Source of the DNA: Candidatus Geocrenenecus sp. JGI 0000106-J15
GTDB taxonomy: Archaea; Thermoproteota; Nitrososphaeria_A; Caldarchaeales; Wolframiiraptoraceae
Reading direction: 5' to 3'
DNA length: 21,992 bases
Assembly (NCBI GenBank): GCA_000405685.1
Contig: ASPF01000032.1
Coordinates: 1-21,992, forward strand
Every line of letters begins with the position of its first letter. The first letter of the stretch is position 1. Shown here in pieces: positions 14,802 to 21,992 of the stretch. The notes under the pieces are model-generated. The model saw nothing but the letters and a program-made list of their open reading frames with translations. It made no database searches and was not told where the DNA came from. The position numbers and the translations under genes were made by a program.

Positions 14802-15992
14802 TTAATGCTTCATTTTCTGATAAGTATAATGCATTGTGCTTGAGAGACCCCAGAGCTTCGAGAATGCTTCTCCTGCTCTCTGGTCGAAAACACTTTTAGA
14901 AGTATAGGTAATCATCTCAGGGCTGTATAATGGTTTCTCAGCTTTTCTTCCAACAATTCTAGCTGAACCTTTAAATAACTTTATTCTAACCTCTCCTGAA
15001 ACTTCTTTCTGTGTTTCATCAATGAATGCATCTAAAGCTTTCATTAATGGATCCACCCATAGACCAGAGTAAACCATCTCAGCCCATTTATGTTCAATTA
15101 TTGGTTTAAAATCTAGAATCCTCCTGTTAAGAACCATCTTTTCAAGATCTATATGTGCATAGATTAGCATTAGAGCTGCTGGAGCTTCATAGACTTCTCT
15201 AGACTTTAATCCTACAACTCTATCTTCAATATGGTCTATATAGCCGAATCCATGCAGCCCCCCAACTCTATTTAATTCTATTATTATCTTTTCTAGAGGC
15301 ATCTTTAATCCATCGATTGAAGTAGGTATCCCTCTCTTGAACTCGATTACAATTTCTTGGGGGTGGCTTGGCGTTTCATCTAATGGCTTCAGATACTTGA
15401 AGGCTTCTATGGGTGGCTCGACCCATGGGTCTTCTAGTTCTCCTGCTTCTATACTTCTACCCCATAGATTCTCATCGATACTAAACCTACTCTTCTTAGG
15501 GTTTATAAGTAGATTATTCTTTAATGCATACTCTATTTCCTGGTCTCTACTCATATTCCATTCTCTTACAGGTGCAATTATTTTTAGATCTGGAGCTACT
15601 GCAGAAAATGTTACATCGAATCTTATCTGGTCGTTTCCCTTACCTGTACATCCATGGGCTACTGCATCGCATCCTTCTCTAATAGCGATATTTGCTACTT
15701 CTTCAGCGATAAGAGGTCTACTTAAAGCTGATGATAAAGGATAAGCGCCTTCATATAATCCATTAGCTTTAATGCATTTAGCAACATATTCTTCTGAAAA
15801 CTTCTTTTTAGCATCAATGAAATAATGCTTTCTAGATCCGCTCTTTAAAGCTCTCTCTTCTACTTCTTCAAAATTCTCTTCTTGACCTACATCTACAGTA
15901 ACCGTGATTACCTCTGCATTATACTTCTCCTGCAACCATTTTATCGAGACTGTTGTGTCTAGTCCGCCCGAGTATGCGAGAGCAACTTTCAT
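14802..15992 (-). CDS. argG: Argininosuccinate synthase
   Basis: A 396-residue N-type ATP pyrophosphatase that joins citrulline and aspartate to argininosuccinate with cleavage of ATP to AMP and PPi. The PP-loop AYSGGLDTTV (6-15) opens the protein. VTVDVGQ (31-37), AYPLSSALSRPLIAEE (83-98), HGCTGKGNDQIRF (113-125) and WNMSRDQEIEYA follow, all as in the family; length is normal. The ATG at 15992 is placed directly before the PP-loop and leaves no room for another start. A TATA-like TTTTAT lies about 33 bases upstream. It is the first gene of the argGH unit. Confidence 0.96.
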   Translation of the reverse strand: MKVALAYSGGLDTTVSIKWLQEKYNAEVITVTVDVGQEENFEEVEERALKSGSRKHYFIDAKKKFSEEYVAKCIKANGLYEGAYPLSSALSRPLIAEEVANIAIREGCDAVAHGCTGKGNDQIRFDVTFSAVAPDLKIIAPVREWNMSRDQEIEYALKNNLLINPKKSRFSIDENLWGRSIEAGELEDPWVEPPIEAFKYLKPLDETPSHPQEIVIEFKRGIPTSIDGLKMPLEKIIIELNRVGGLHGFGYIDHIEDRVVGLKSREVYEAPAALMLIYAHIDLEKMVLNRRILDFKPIIEHKWAEMVYSGLWVDPLMKALDAFIDETQKEVSGEVRIKLFKGSARIVGRKAEKPLYSPEMITYTSKSVFDQRAGEAFSKLWGLSSTMHYTYQKMKH

Positions 15993-16091
15993 ACTTTATC
16001 TTGACTTAAAACTACAATAAAAGAATTATGTCGTGGAAAACCAGTCTAGAAAGAATTTACATAATAGATATATAAGGATGCCTAGGATTCT

Positions 16092-17684
16092 TTACTCGGC
16101 CTCTTCAGTAATGATGTATTTTTCTTCTAGTTCTTTAAGAATCTTTTCTTGTGTTTCTTTTAGTATCTTTTCATCTATCCCTAAACGGCTTAAGAGTTTA
16201 GAAATATCTGGAGGCTTTTTATCAACTAGTTTTCCAGCACATTTAGCTATTATAGGTAGATATTTAGCATAGATATTCAGTCTCTTTACAGCTGTCTGCT
16301 TTTTCTCAATCTTTGAGAGATATAGTTTAAGCTGTCTAGCAGCTTCTCTGATAGCTATTACAAGTTCTCTCTCTATTTCTGGTCTATCTGCTATGGCCTC
16401 CTTACCTACACTTTTATAGGGTATCTTTGGAGAGCAGATATGTGTCACCAAGGCTACAGGCGATACTCTCGGAACTTTATAATTTGACCAGTCTATTCTT
16501 TCATTAACAACTTTCCAGACAACATCCGCTCTTTCATCATATAGAAGAGGTATCTTATTAGCAAACCTATATAGCTGGATTCCCTCTGCTGTAGGTATGT
16601 TTCCTCCATATGCGATGCCAACTTCAACTACGAAGGGAAAGCCTGAATACGATGAAGGGGGGCGTTGAACAACATATACGAATTCTGGTTGAAGCATATT
16701 CTGTATCCCTATTCTCAGTAATTCTTCGCCGATCGGGCTTACACTTGAAGGGTCCGGGGCTCTAAACTTGTTATAACGTTTAATTGCATCGACTAGTGAG
16801 GTAACTTGATCATGTGTTAACTTTCTTGGGTTAGTGTCTTCAGGTATTCCAGCTAATTGAAGTACTTCTCTAGCAGTCTTCTCTCCAACCTTCTGGAAAT
16901 TTGAAACTAGAAATGATAACATATCTCTTTGTTTAGAGTTTGCTAGAAGCCTATTCATAGCTTCAACATCTACACCTACAGGATGAGGTAGCGATTCTTT
17001 AGGAGGATCTGGAACTTTATCTGCGACCCTTGGGAAATAGTACATCCTACCTTTAGGATCTATGAATAATAGTGATGAATGTGGGTTCGCTAATGCTGTA
17101 TGTTTAAGATATTCTATTATCTTTGCTTTACTCCCAGTATAATCTGCTTCTAGATAGAATTCAATTATTGTCCCTCTCCATTTTTTCTCATTCTTAAATG
17201 ATTCATGCTTGAAGATTCTAGGCTCATTCTTAACAATATCTATCATTAACACGAACTTATGGATTTCCTTACCTCCTCTACTCGATATAACAGTCGCAGG
17301 CTTATTAGTCGTTATCTGACCATAGAGTAAAGCCATAGTGCCACCTAGACCAAAGGTTCCACGATTCTGCTTGTATCCATACTTACTTCCAAATAGAACT
17401 GTAGCGAAAGCTTTCGGAATATATTCTTTATCAACACCGATACCGTTATCTTCAATTCTTAATCTATAGATTGATGTTTCCTCATTTTCTGTCTGCCCCT
17501 CAACTGATAATTGAATGATTATGGTTGGAGAAATTCTACCTACCTCTGCTGCATCCAGTGAGTTCTCTACAAGTTCTCTTATACTTGTATATAGCGACCT
17601 AGAAGGGTTGCTGAATCCAGCTATATCTCTATTCCTGTAGAAGAAGTCAGCTGGAGATATCTGCTCAAAGCTTACTTCAACCAT
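16092..17684 (-). CDS. top6B: DNA topoisomerase VI subunit B
   Basis: A 530-residue ATP-binding subunit of the archaeal type IIB topoisomerase, which relaxes supercoils and decatenates DNA with the Spo11-like A subunit. The GHKL ATPase domain carries ELVENSLDA (37-45, Mg-binding Asn41), EDNGIGV (78-84) and GTFGLGGTMALLYGQ (109-123). A helix-two-turn-helix region and the transducer domain follow, with KRLNIYAKYLP near the C-terminus giving the probable ATP-sensing lysine. Length is typical for the archaeal protein. The ATG at 17684 has a weak GAGGG about ten bases upstream and a TATA-like TTTTAAGA near 17725. The A-subunit gene is not adjacent: argG lies downstream and a divergent radical SAM gene upstream. 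The protein marks the host as archaeal. Confidence 0.96.
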   Translation of the reverse strand: MVEVSFEQISPADFFYRNRDIAGFSNPSRSLYTSIRELVENSLDAAEVGRISPTIIIQLSVEGQTENEETSIYRLRIEDNGIGVDKEYIPKAFATVLFGSKYGYKQNRGTFGLGGTMALLYGQITTNKPATVISSRGGKEIHKFVLMIDIVKNEPRIFKHESFKNEKKWRGTIIEFYLEADYTGSKAKIIEYLKHTALANPHSSLLFIDPKGRMYYFPRVADKVPDPPKESLPHPVGVDVEAMNRLLANSKQRDMLSFLVSNFQKVGEKTAREVLQLAGIPEDTNPRKLTHDQVTSLVDAIKRYNKFRAPDPSSVSPIGEELLRIGIQNMLQPEFVYVVQRPPSSYSGFPFVVEVGIAYGGNIPTAEGIQLYRFANKIPLLYDERADVVWKVVNERIDWSNYKVPRVSPVALVTHICSPKIPYKSVGKEAIADRPEIERELVIAIREAARQLKLYLSKIEKKQTAVKRLNIYAKYLPIIAKCAGKLVDKKPPDISKLLSRLGIDEKILKETQEKILKELEEKYIITEEAE

Positions 17685-17927
17685 TCTTCAAGATCCCTCT
17701 CATAACATTATTCTTCGAGGTCTTAAAACTTAACTTACCAGGTAATACATCTAAAACCCATTATTTCTCCATTAAAGAGAAATACTAAATAGCAAGATTA
17801 TGTATGACAAAGCATAATACATGAGTATCCTACACCATCCAAAGTCTTAGGCAATTGCTAAACCTTTAAAACATATATCGGATCTAGCTGATTCAGAAAT
17901 TCTCAAATAAGCTATGCATCTACATGA

Positions 17928-19436
17928 TTGCTCCATGCATCATATTTAAGAAATTTTTGCGATAACCTTATTTATGAGGATAGAAGTGAAGTAGATGGAG
18001 AGTTGCCACTTGAAGTAGATGTTTTAAGGTTTACTCGAAGACTGATAGGCAACTCATTTGTGAGAATCATGTTGAGGAGGCTTGTAGATGAAGATCCTCA
18101 CGGCTATCGTTCAAGGCTGGACCATGTTCTATCCATGCTAGCTGGCGATGCTCTTCTACAATATAGACCAATAGAATGCATGATCGAATATAGGCTATTT
18201 GATTCATTGATAAAACTTGCATTGAGACATATGAAGATCAGTAGAACAGAGTTCGAGGCGGGAATAAAGGATCCATCTATTAGGAGAGGTATGGAGCTTG
18301 TATTTAGAAGCTTGATACTTTACGGCGTCACAGTTCCACAGAAGCTATGCTCACCATTCCTCATAGTTTGGAATTTTACCAATGCGTGCAATTTAAGATG
18401 TAAGCATTGTTATCAGAATGCATCCCAACCTCTGCCCAGCGAACTTACTTTAGAAGAAAAATTGAATGTTATTAATCAATTAGATAGAGCAGGCATACCA
18501 TTAATAGCGTTAAGCGGTGGTGAACCGACTATTCATCCAGACTTCTTAAAGATTGTAGAAGAAGGTTCTAGGCGGGGGATATACATGGCCGTGGCAACTA
18601 ATGGTTTAAGATTTTCAAGTATGGAGTTTACTGAGAAAGCTTTGAAAGCTGGATTAAAATATGTTGAAGTAAGCCTTGATTCTGTTAACCCAGAGATACA
18701 TGATGAGATTAGAGGTGTTAAGGGTGCTTGGGAGACAACTATTAATGGGGTCAGGAATCTTGTTGAGATGAATGCATCAGTCGGCTTAGCCATGACTGTT
18801 ACCAAGCTCAACTATAGAGAAGTTGAAGATATGGTTAAGCTTGGAGAAGAACTTGGAGTAAAGAGGGTGATTTTCTTCAACTTTATACCGACTGGGAGAG
18901 GTAAAGACATAGTAAAACTAGATTTAACACCAGCTGAGAGAGAAGAACTCCTTAAGAAAGTATATGAGTTGGCACGTAAGTCTAGAGTCCAAGTAGCTTC
19001 TACAGCTCCACAGCTTGCTAGAGTCTCATGGCAGATGAGTAGTGGAGACGACTGCCTGCCTACACATTTCACTCCACCTCGTAGTCAATCTCTTAGAACT
19101 CTAGCAGAATTCATAGGTGGATGTGGAGCAGGGAGGATATATGCAGCTATACAACCTGATGGAAAAGTCTCTCCATGTGTTTTTCTACCAATAATTGTTG
19201 GGGACTTAAGGGTTGAGTCCTTCCTAGAAATATGGAGTAGTAGCCCAGTGTTAAGAAAACTTAGAGATAAAGAATTTCTTAAGAAGCCTTGTGGAGAGTG
19301 TATGTATAGATATGTTTGTGGAGGATGTAGAGCTAGAGCGTATGGATACTTTAATGATTTTCTCGCAGCTGATCCAGGATGTTTGAGAGGAGAGATTGTA
19401 GAAAAGAGTGTAGAGCATGTAGTTATTCAAAAATAG
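17928..19436 (+). CDS. Radical SAM/SPASM domain protein with long N-terminal extension
   Basis: Up to 502 residues. The radical SAM cluster motif CNLRCKHC (Cys154, 158, 161) follows about 140 residues of helical, charged sequence of unknown function. SAM-binding SGGEP (196-200) and the barrel follow. The C-terminal SPASM/twitch region has Cys399, Cys417 (IQPDGKVSPC), Cys455-x2-Cys458-x5-Cys464-x2-Cys467 and Cys485, enough for two auxiliary 4Fe-4S clusters. Relatives mature peptides and enzymes or take part in haem and cofactor synthesis (PqqE, anSME, AhbD/NirJ, tungsten-enzyme maturases); none can be chosen here. The start is unsure: TTG 17928 gives the longest frame, but TATA-like CATATTTAAG at 17940-17949 would place transcription inside it, pointing to a later start such as TTG 18003. 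It is divergent from top6B. Confidence 0.88.
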   Translation: MLHASYLRNFCDNLIYEDRSEVDGELPLEVDVLRFTRRLIGNSFVRIMLRRLVDEDPHGYRSRLDHVLSMLAGDALLQYRPIECMIEYRLFDSLIKLALRHMKISRTEFEAGIKDPSIRRGMELVFRSLILYGVTVPQKLCSPFLIVWNFTNACNLRCKHCYQNASQPLPSELTLEEKLNVINQLDRAGIPLIALSGGEPTIHPDFLKIVEEGSRRGIYMAVATNGLRFSSMEFTEKALKAGLKYVEVSLDSVNPEIHDEIRGVKGAWETTINGVRNLVEMNASVGLAMTVTKLNYREVEDMVKLGEELGVKRVIFFNFIPTGRGKDIVKLDLTPAEREELLKKVYELARKSRVQVASTAPQLARVSWQMSSGDDCLPTHFTPPRSQSLRTLAEFIGGCGAGRIYAAIQPDGKVSPCVFLPIIVGDLRVESFLEIWSSSPVLRKLRDKEFLKKPCGECMYRYVCGGCRARAYGYFNDFLAADPGCLRGEIVEKSVEHVVIQK

Positions 19437-19494
19437 TTCATGAAATAGTGTTATGAAATGGATCTAACCTGTTTAACTATAGTAATAAATACTC

Positions 19495-20028
19495 CTACTT
19501 ACATGGCTTATCATTCTCAGAATAATTCTTTATCTTAAATTCTAGTTTTTCAAGCTCATCTAATACTCCTTCTCTAGCTAGAGATATAATTAATTCATCA
19601 TAAGTTGCATCTATAATCTTTACGCATACCTCTGGGTATGCAAGATTGATCGGCATTCTATGCTTCCAATAGTATCCATTTCCAACGTTCAGCCTAGTAA
19701 ATACTCCTAATAGAGAAGAAGTCAACTGATAGTTTGGAATACTTATCAGATACTCGGTGAAGCAGTTCTTGTAAGCTTTTTCATAGACATCTCCATAAAA
19801 TGTATTGAAGAATAGGTAGAGTGGATAATCTTTTCTATATGTTTCCCAGCTTGTGAAACGGCTGAATAATGGTTTCCATCCATCATCTCTAAGATACATG
19901 TCTTCAAGAGATATCGGTCTCTTCCAGTAGCTTACAAGGTATCCCCGTTCCTCAAGCTGTGGAATAATAAAACCTCTAATGATACCCTGTCTCATCAACT
20001 CAAACTTCTCTCTATCAGTAAGACTCAT
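19495..20028 (-). CDS. Hypothetical protein, 177 residues
   Basis: I do not recognise the family. The frame is complete, with codon use like its neighbours. The protein looks soluble: no signal peptide or membrane segment, many aromatic residues in the middle (WKPLFSRFTSWETYRKDYPLYLFF, about 51-75, broken by charges), and a charged helical C-terminus (VLDELEKLEFKIKNYSEND). Three scattered cysteines do not form a metal motif. ATG 20028 gives the opening MSLTDREKFELMRQGIIRGF, typical of a real N-terminus; only a weak GGTG-like site precedes it. It lies 133 bases downstream of the VKOR gene on the same strand and converges with the radical SAM gene, so any functional link is speculative. Confidence 0.65.
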   Translation of the reverse strand: MSLTDREKFELMRQGIIRGFIIPQLEERGYLVSYWKRPISLEDMYLRDDGWKPLFSRFTSWETYRKDYPLYLFFNTFYGDVYEKAYKNCFTEYLISIPNYQLTSSLLGVFTRLNVGNGYYWKHRMPINLAYPEVCVKIIDATYDELIISLAREGVLDELEKLEFKIKNYSENDKPCK

Positions 20029-20161
20029 TACCAGCCACTACTCAAAAGACTAGCCTGATGTCAATTAGCTATATAGGAATGAAATTATAAAGATTACTTT
20101 AGGCCAGTCTCCACTATATACTATATTGCCAACACTCTTTGAAGAACAAGGGGGGTCTAAG

Positions 20162-20575
20162 TTATTTAATCTGTCTAGCTAGCTTGTAAGCTGGAATAAT
20201 GGATGATATCCCAAGAAGATGTGCCATAGTGCAGTATATGCAGATAGCATTAAGAATAGCTACTTCTATCCATACTAGAATGGCCACTGAAGGTATACTT
20301 ATCAGCGTCCATCCAAGAACTATGTAGAAAATATTTCTTCCATCTTTATAGAATCCGATGACTGTTAGGATTAACAGTATCGAGAACCAAGCTATGCTGA
20401 GGGAAGATAATGATACACCGTAGATTCTAGAGTATGGGCTGGTGATCACTATGTCGCACTCCTCGAAACCAACAGGACATATGGGCTGGCTTGAAATATA
20501 CTCTAGGTAAGAAGATAAACCTACGCCAATAAGAGAGATTACTACTAGAATCTGGACCCAGAAGCTCTTCTTCAA
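20162..20575 (-). CDS. Vitamin K epoxide reductase (VKOR) family membrane protein
   Basis: A 137-residue integral membrane protein with four predicted helices (about 7-27, 58-78, 83-103, 107-127). The active-site pair is Cys112-x2-Cys115 (ICIYC) in the last helix, and the loop cysteines Cys33 and Cys40 lie after the first helix, the standard VKOR set. Prokaryotic VKOR passes electrons from an extracytoplasmic thioredoxin-like partner to quinone, re-oxidising the partner so that disulfides can form in exported proteins. The gene begins with TTG at 20575, overlapping the TGA of the thioredoxin-like gene as TTGA, so translation is coupled and the two products are probably partners. Confidence 0.88.
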   Translation of the reverse strand: MKKSFWVQILVVISLIGVGLSSYLEYISSQPICPVGFEECDIVITSPYSRIYGVSLSSLSIAWFSILLILTVIGFYKDGRNIFYIVLGWTLISIPSVAILVWIEVAILNAICIYCTMAHLLGISSIIPAYKLARQIK

Positions 20576-21234
20576 CTTACGGCCCTCTCTATAGCAGCCG
20601 TAAACACATTTATCGGTCTCTCACCTACAATTACTTCAACTATATTATGTGAGCTATCTAGTATAATAAACGTCGGTGTACCTTCAACGTTATATTTCTT
20701 GAAGACTTCATAATTATCATCTACTAGAATAGTCTTTGTTAAACCATATTTTTCAATTACATCCTTTAATTGGTCTCTCATCGGGGTAGAGATCACGAGG
20801 AAAACCATTTCTCCACCATATCTTTTACTTAGCTCTTCTATCGTTGGAATCATTTTTATGCAGTATCCACAGACTGGTGAGAAGAATTCAAGGAAGACTG
20901 GTCTGCCAGCGAAATCTGATAAGCTAAGGTAACGTGCTGTAGTGCTTGATGGGTCATAGACTGGTAGAGAAAATTCAGGAGCTTTCTTTAGGTTAGTCTG
21001 CCTAGGAGTAGATAAGGTGGTCTGTTGAGTAGGTGTAAAAGTTTGCTGTCCACTGAGAGGGAAACCAATAGTTAAACCAATAAATGCTATGATCATAATA
21101 AGTGCTAGAACAGGTATACCAACCCTGACTCCATAATATCTACCAGCATGCTCAGTCTTCATATGAATTCTTAGACCAGACCCGCTCTTAAAAGACTTTC
21201 CACAAACCTTACAGACATACTTCTCCTTACTCAT
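20572..21234 (-). CDS. Membrane-anchored thioredoxin/TlpA-like protein with N-terminal C2H2 zinc finger
   Basis: 220 residues from ATG 21234. Order: a C2H2 finger YVCKVCGKSFKSGSGLRIH (C-x2-C-x12-H-x4-H; Cys8, Cys11, His24, His29), one membrane helix (about 38-59) preceded by Arg residues, a Thr/Gln-rich spacer (about 60-82), then a TlpA/thioredoxin domain with PVCGYC (Cys122, Cys125) and the cis-Pro loop GTPTF (Pro187). Positive charges before the helix predict the finger inside the cell and the thioredoxin outside. The thioredoxin should form or relay disulfides with the VKOR encoded by the overlapping next gene; the finger's role is unknown. An in-frame ATG at 21258 adds eight residues, but a TATA-like stretch centred 27 bases before 21234 covers it and favours 21234 as a leaderless start. 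Confidence 0.85.
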   Translation of the reverse strand: MSKEKYVCKVCGKSFKSGSGLRIHMKTEHAGRYYGVRVGIPVLALIMIIAFIGLTIGFPLSGQQTFTPTQQTTLSTPRQTNLKKAPEFSLPVYDPSSTTARYLSLSDFAGRPVFLEFFSPVCGYCIKMIPTIEELSKRYGGEMVFLVISTPMRDQLKDVIEKYGLTKTILVDDNYEVFKKYNVEGTPTFIILDSSHNIVEVIVGERPINVFTAAIERAVS

Positions 21235-21255
21235 CTGACGATCAAACAGGCTCTC

Positions 21256-21270
21256 CATATAAAAACTTTA
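21256..21270 (-). promoter_or_regulatory. Putative TATA box for the thioredoxin-VKOR pair
   Basis: On the minus strand the sequence reads TAAAGTTTTTATATG, with TTTTTATAT centred about 27 bases before the ATG at 21234. The ATG at 21258 lies within this element, so it is unlikely to be the start. The message would be leaderless. Confidence 0.45.
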
Positions 21271-21411
21271 ACAACTAAGCAAGACCTTGACAAGTCCTAT
21301 AGAGTGGAACACCGTACATGTTACTACTGGATGCAGACGGATAAGTGTACTTTTAAGCTACGGCATACAGCGCATACATAGGCATGACATACATAACAAT
21401 ACATCTAAGAC
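21271..21411. other. Intergenic stretch upstream of the thioredoxin-VKOR pair, no gene found
   Basis: Together with 21412-21613 this forms about 350 bases without a confident gene. The part 21366-21405 is rich in CATACAT-like words (CATACAG, CATACATAGG, CATACATAAC, ATACATC), a small degenerate direct repeat. No tRNA, promoter pair or convincing coding frame was recognised. Confidence 0.4.
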
Positions 21412-21549
21412 ATGGAGTTTAAAGACGAGTTCATGATATCAACGGTCGATTGCCTGATTATAAGAGTTATTAACTATCAAAGATTTTGTATAAGGGATAT
21501 TGTTGAGAGATTTATCGGATACCTAAAACAGAGGATTAGTAGCCTCTAA
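21412..21549 (+). pseudogene. 45-codon reading frame, possible transposase relic
   Basis: ATG to TAA, 45 residues, with the C-terminal part FCIRDIVERFIGYLKQRISS. The VERFxxYLKQR pattern is reminiscent of the ERF-x(3)-LK-x-R segment near the catalytic Glu of some DDE insertion-sequence transposases, but the match is short and judged by eye. There is no ribosome site and no terminal inverted repeats were found. It could equally be a chance frame in intergenic DNA. Confidence 0.25.
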
Positions 21550-21613
21550 GACAATATAGATAATTAGAGTGTTAAGTCGATAGAAGATTATGAATAACTT
21601 GATTTTTGTTGGT

Positions 21614-21931
21614 TTAGTGTTCTGTTAGTTTTCTCATGATCTCTTGATGTTCTGTTGCTGAAGCTTTAATATGTGCGTCGAGTGCTTTAAGCAGAATCTC
21701 GAATCTTTCATCTATCTTAAAGAATCTTTCATTCATTTTAGCAAATCTTTCATCCATCTTAGCAAATCTTTCATTCATCGTCGCTATTCTCTCATCCATC
21801 TTTGCTATCAATTCTCTAGTATGCTTCTCTTCTTCTATAAGTAGCTTCCTAGTCGCTCTACCATTATAGACAGAGAATAAGCCTACTATTAGTCCAAAAA
21901 GAGTTGCACCACCTAAGACATACTCCCACAT
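21614..21931 (-). CDS. Membrane-anchored coiled-coil protein with tandem heptads
   Basis: 105 residues. One N-terminal helix (about 4-22, LGGATLFGLIVGLFSVY) should anchor the protein. The rest is a continuous charged helix. Residues 45-79 are five in-register heptads of the form M-[DN]-E-R-F-A-K (MDERIAT, MNERFAK, MDERFAK, MNERFFK, IDERFEI), with Met/Ile and Phe at core positions, as expected of a parallel coiled coil. The C-terminal 26 residues continue the helix. Similar small anchored coiled coils are frequent in hyperthermophilic archaea but have no established function. AT-rich TATA-like sequence at 21941-21956 lies 10-25 bases before the ATG and there is no ribosome site, so the message may be leaderless. 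Confidence 0.75.
   Translation of the reverse strand: MWEYVLGGATLFGLIVGLFSVYNGRATRKLLIEEEKHTRELIAKMDERIATMNERFAKMDERFAKMNERFFKIDERFEILLKALDAHIKASATEHQEIMRKLTEH
21695..21799 (-). repeat. Five tandem 21-base repeats inside the coiled-coil gene
   Basis: Five direct repeats of 21 bases encode the heptads at residues 45-79. The three central units are nearly identical in DNA, differing mainly at GAT/AAT and AAG/AAA, which points to recent duplication or conversion rather than old convergence. The repeat length keeps the reading frame and the heptad phase. Confidence 0.85.
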
Positions 21932-21992
21932 ATTTATTCTCTATTTATAATTAAATCATACATCTATAAAATTGTTTATTACTCCTACCCGT

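Noticed and set aside
15337..15744. A 135-codon frame on the plus strand opposite argG
   Set aside because: Antisense of the conserved synthase core; no ribosome site and no family likeness.
17928..19436. Assignment as a tungsten-enzyme maturase because an AOR-type gene is in the window
   Set aside because: The genes are about 17 kb apart and no motif specific to those maturases could be confirmed by eye.
21271..21613. A tRNA or other stable RNA in the gene-poor stretch
   Set aside because: No T-arm GTTCGA-like sequence with matching acceptor stem was found on either strand.
1..21992. CRISPR array or intact insertion sequence
   Set aside because: No regularly spaced direct repeats with unique spacers, and no transposase gene with terminal inverted repeats; the only regular repeats are the in-gene heptad units and the Thr/Pro codons.

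Overview
The window reads as chromosomal DNA of an archaeon, most likely a hyperthermophilic member of the Thermoproteota; the genus cannot be fixed from the sequence. Evidence: a complete topoisomerase VI B subunit, TATA-like boxes placed 22-33 bases before start codons (several messages look leaderless), GGTG/GAGG Shine-Dalgarno sites inside operons, GTG and TTG starts, AT-rich DNA with heavy AGA/AGG and ATA use, a class III (pilin-type) signal on the solute-binding protein, and a membrane thioredoxin with a C2H2 finger. No tRNA, rRNA, CRISPR array or intact mobile element was seen.

Region 1 (1-2270): the N-terminal 212 codons of an aldehyde:ferredoxin oxidoreductase-type tungstoenzyme run off the left edge on the minus strand. 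Divergent from it are a small cupin and an M24 metallopeptidase (Xaa-Pro dipeptidase/aminopeptidase type) in a tight pair. Region 2 (2319-8935, minus): a complete Opp/Dpp-type peptide ABC transporter, in transcription order binding protein, Asp/Glu/hydantoin racemase-family protein, two permeases (dppB, dppC) and two ATPases (dppD, dppF). Region 3 (9137-12935, plus, divergent from the transporter): hyuA and hyuB, the two subunits of an ATP-dependent hydantoinase/5-oxoprolinase-type enzyme. Together regions 1-3 look like an uptake and breakdown unit for peptides or cyclised amino acids: import, racemisation, ATP-driven ring opening and dipeptide cleavage, possibly followed by oxidation of derived aldehydes. 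The true substrate is not visible in the sequence.

Region 4 (13276-17684, minus): argH and argG (last two steps of arginine synthesis) and top6B; no top6A lies next to it. Region 5 (17928-19436, plus): a radical SAM/SPASM protein of unknown substrate with a long N-terminal extension. Region 6 (19495-21234, minus): a hypothetical protein, a VKOR-family membrane oxidoreductase, and a C2H2 finger-TM-thioredoxin protein. The last two overlap by four bases and suggest an extracytoplasmic disulfide system. Region 7 (21235-21992): a gene-poor stretch with a 45-codon reading frame that may be a relic, then a membrane-anchored heptad-repeat coiled-coil protein.
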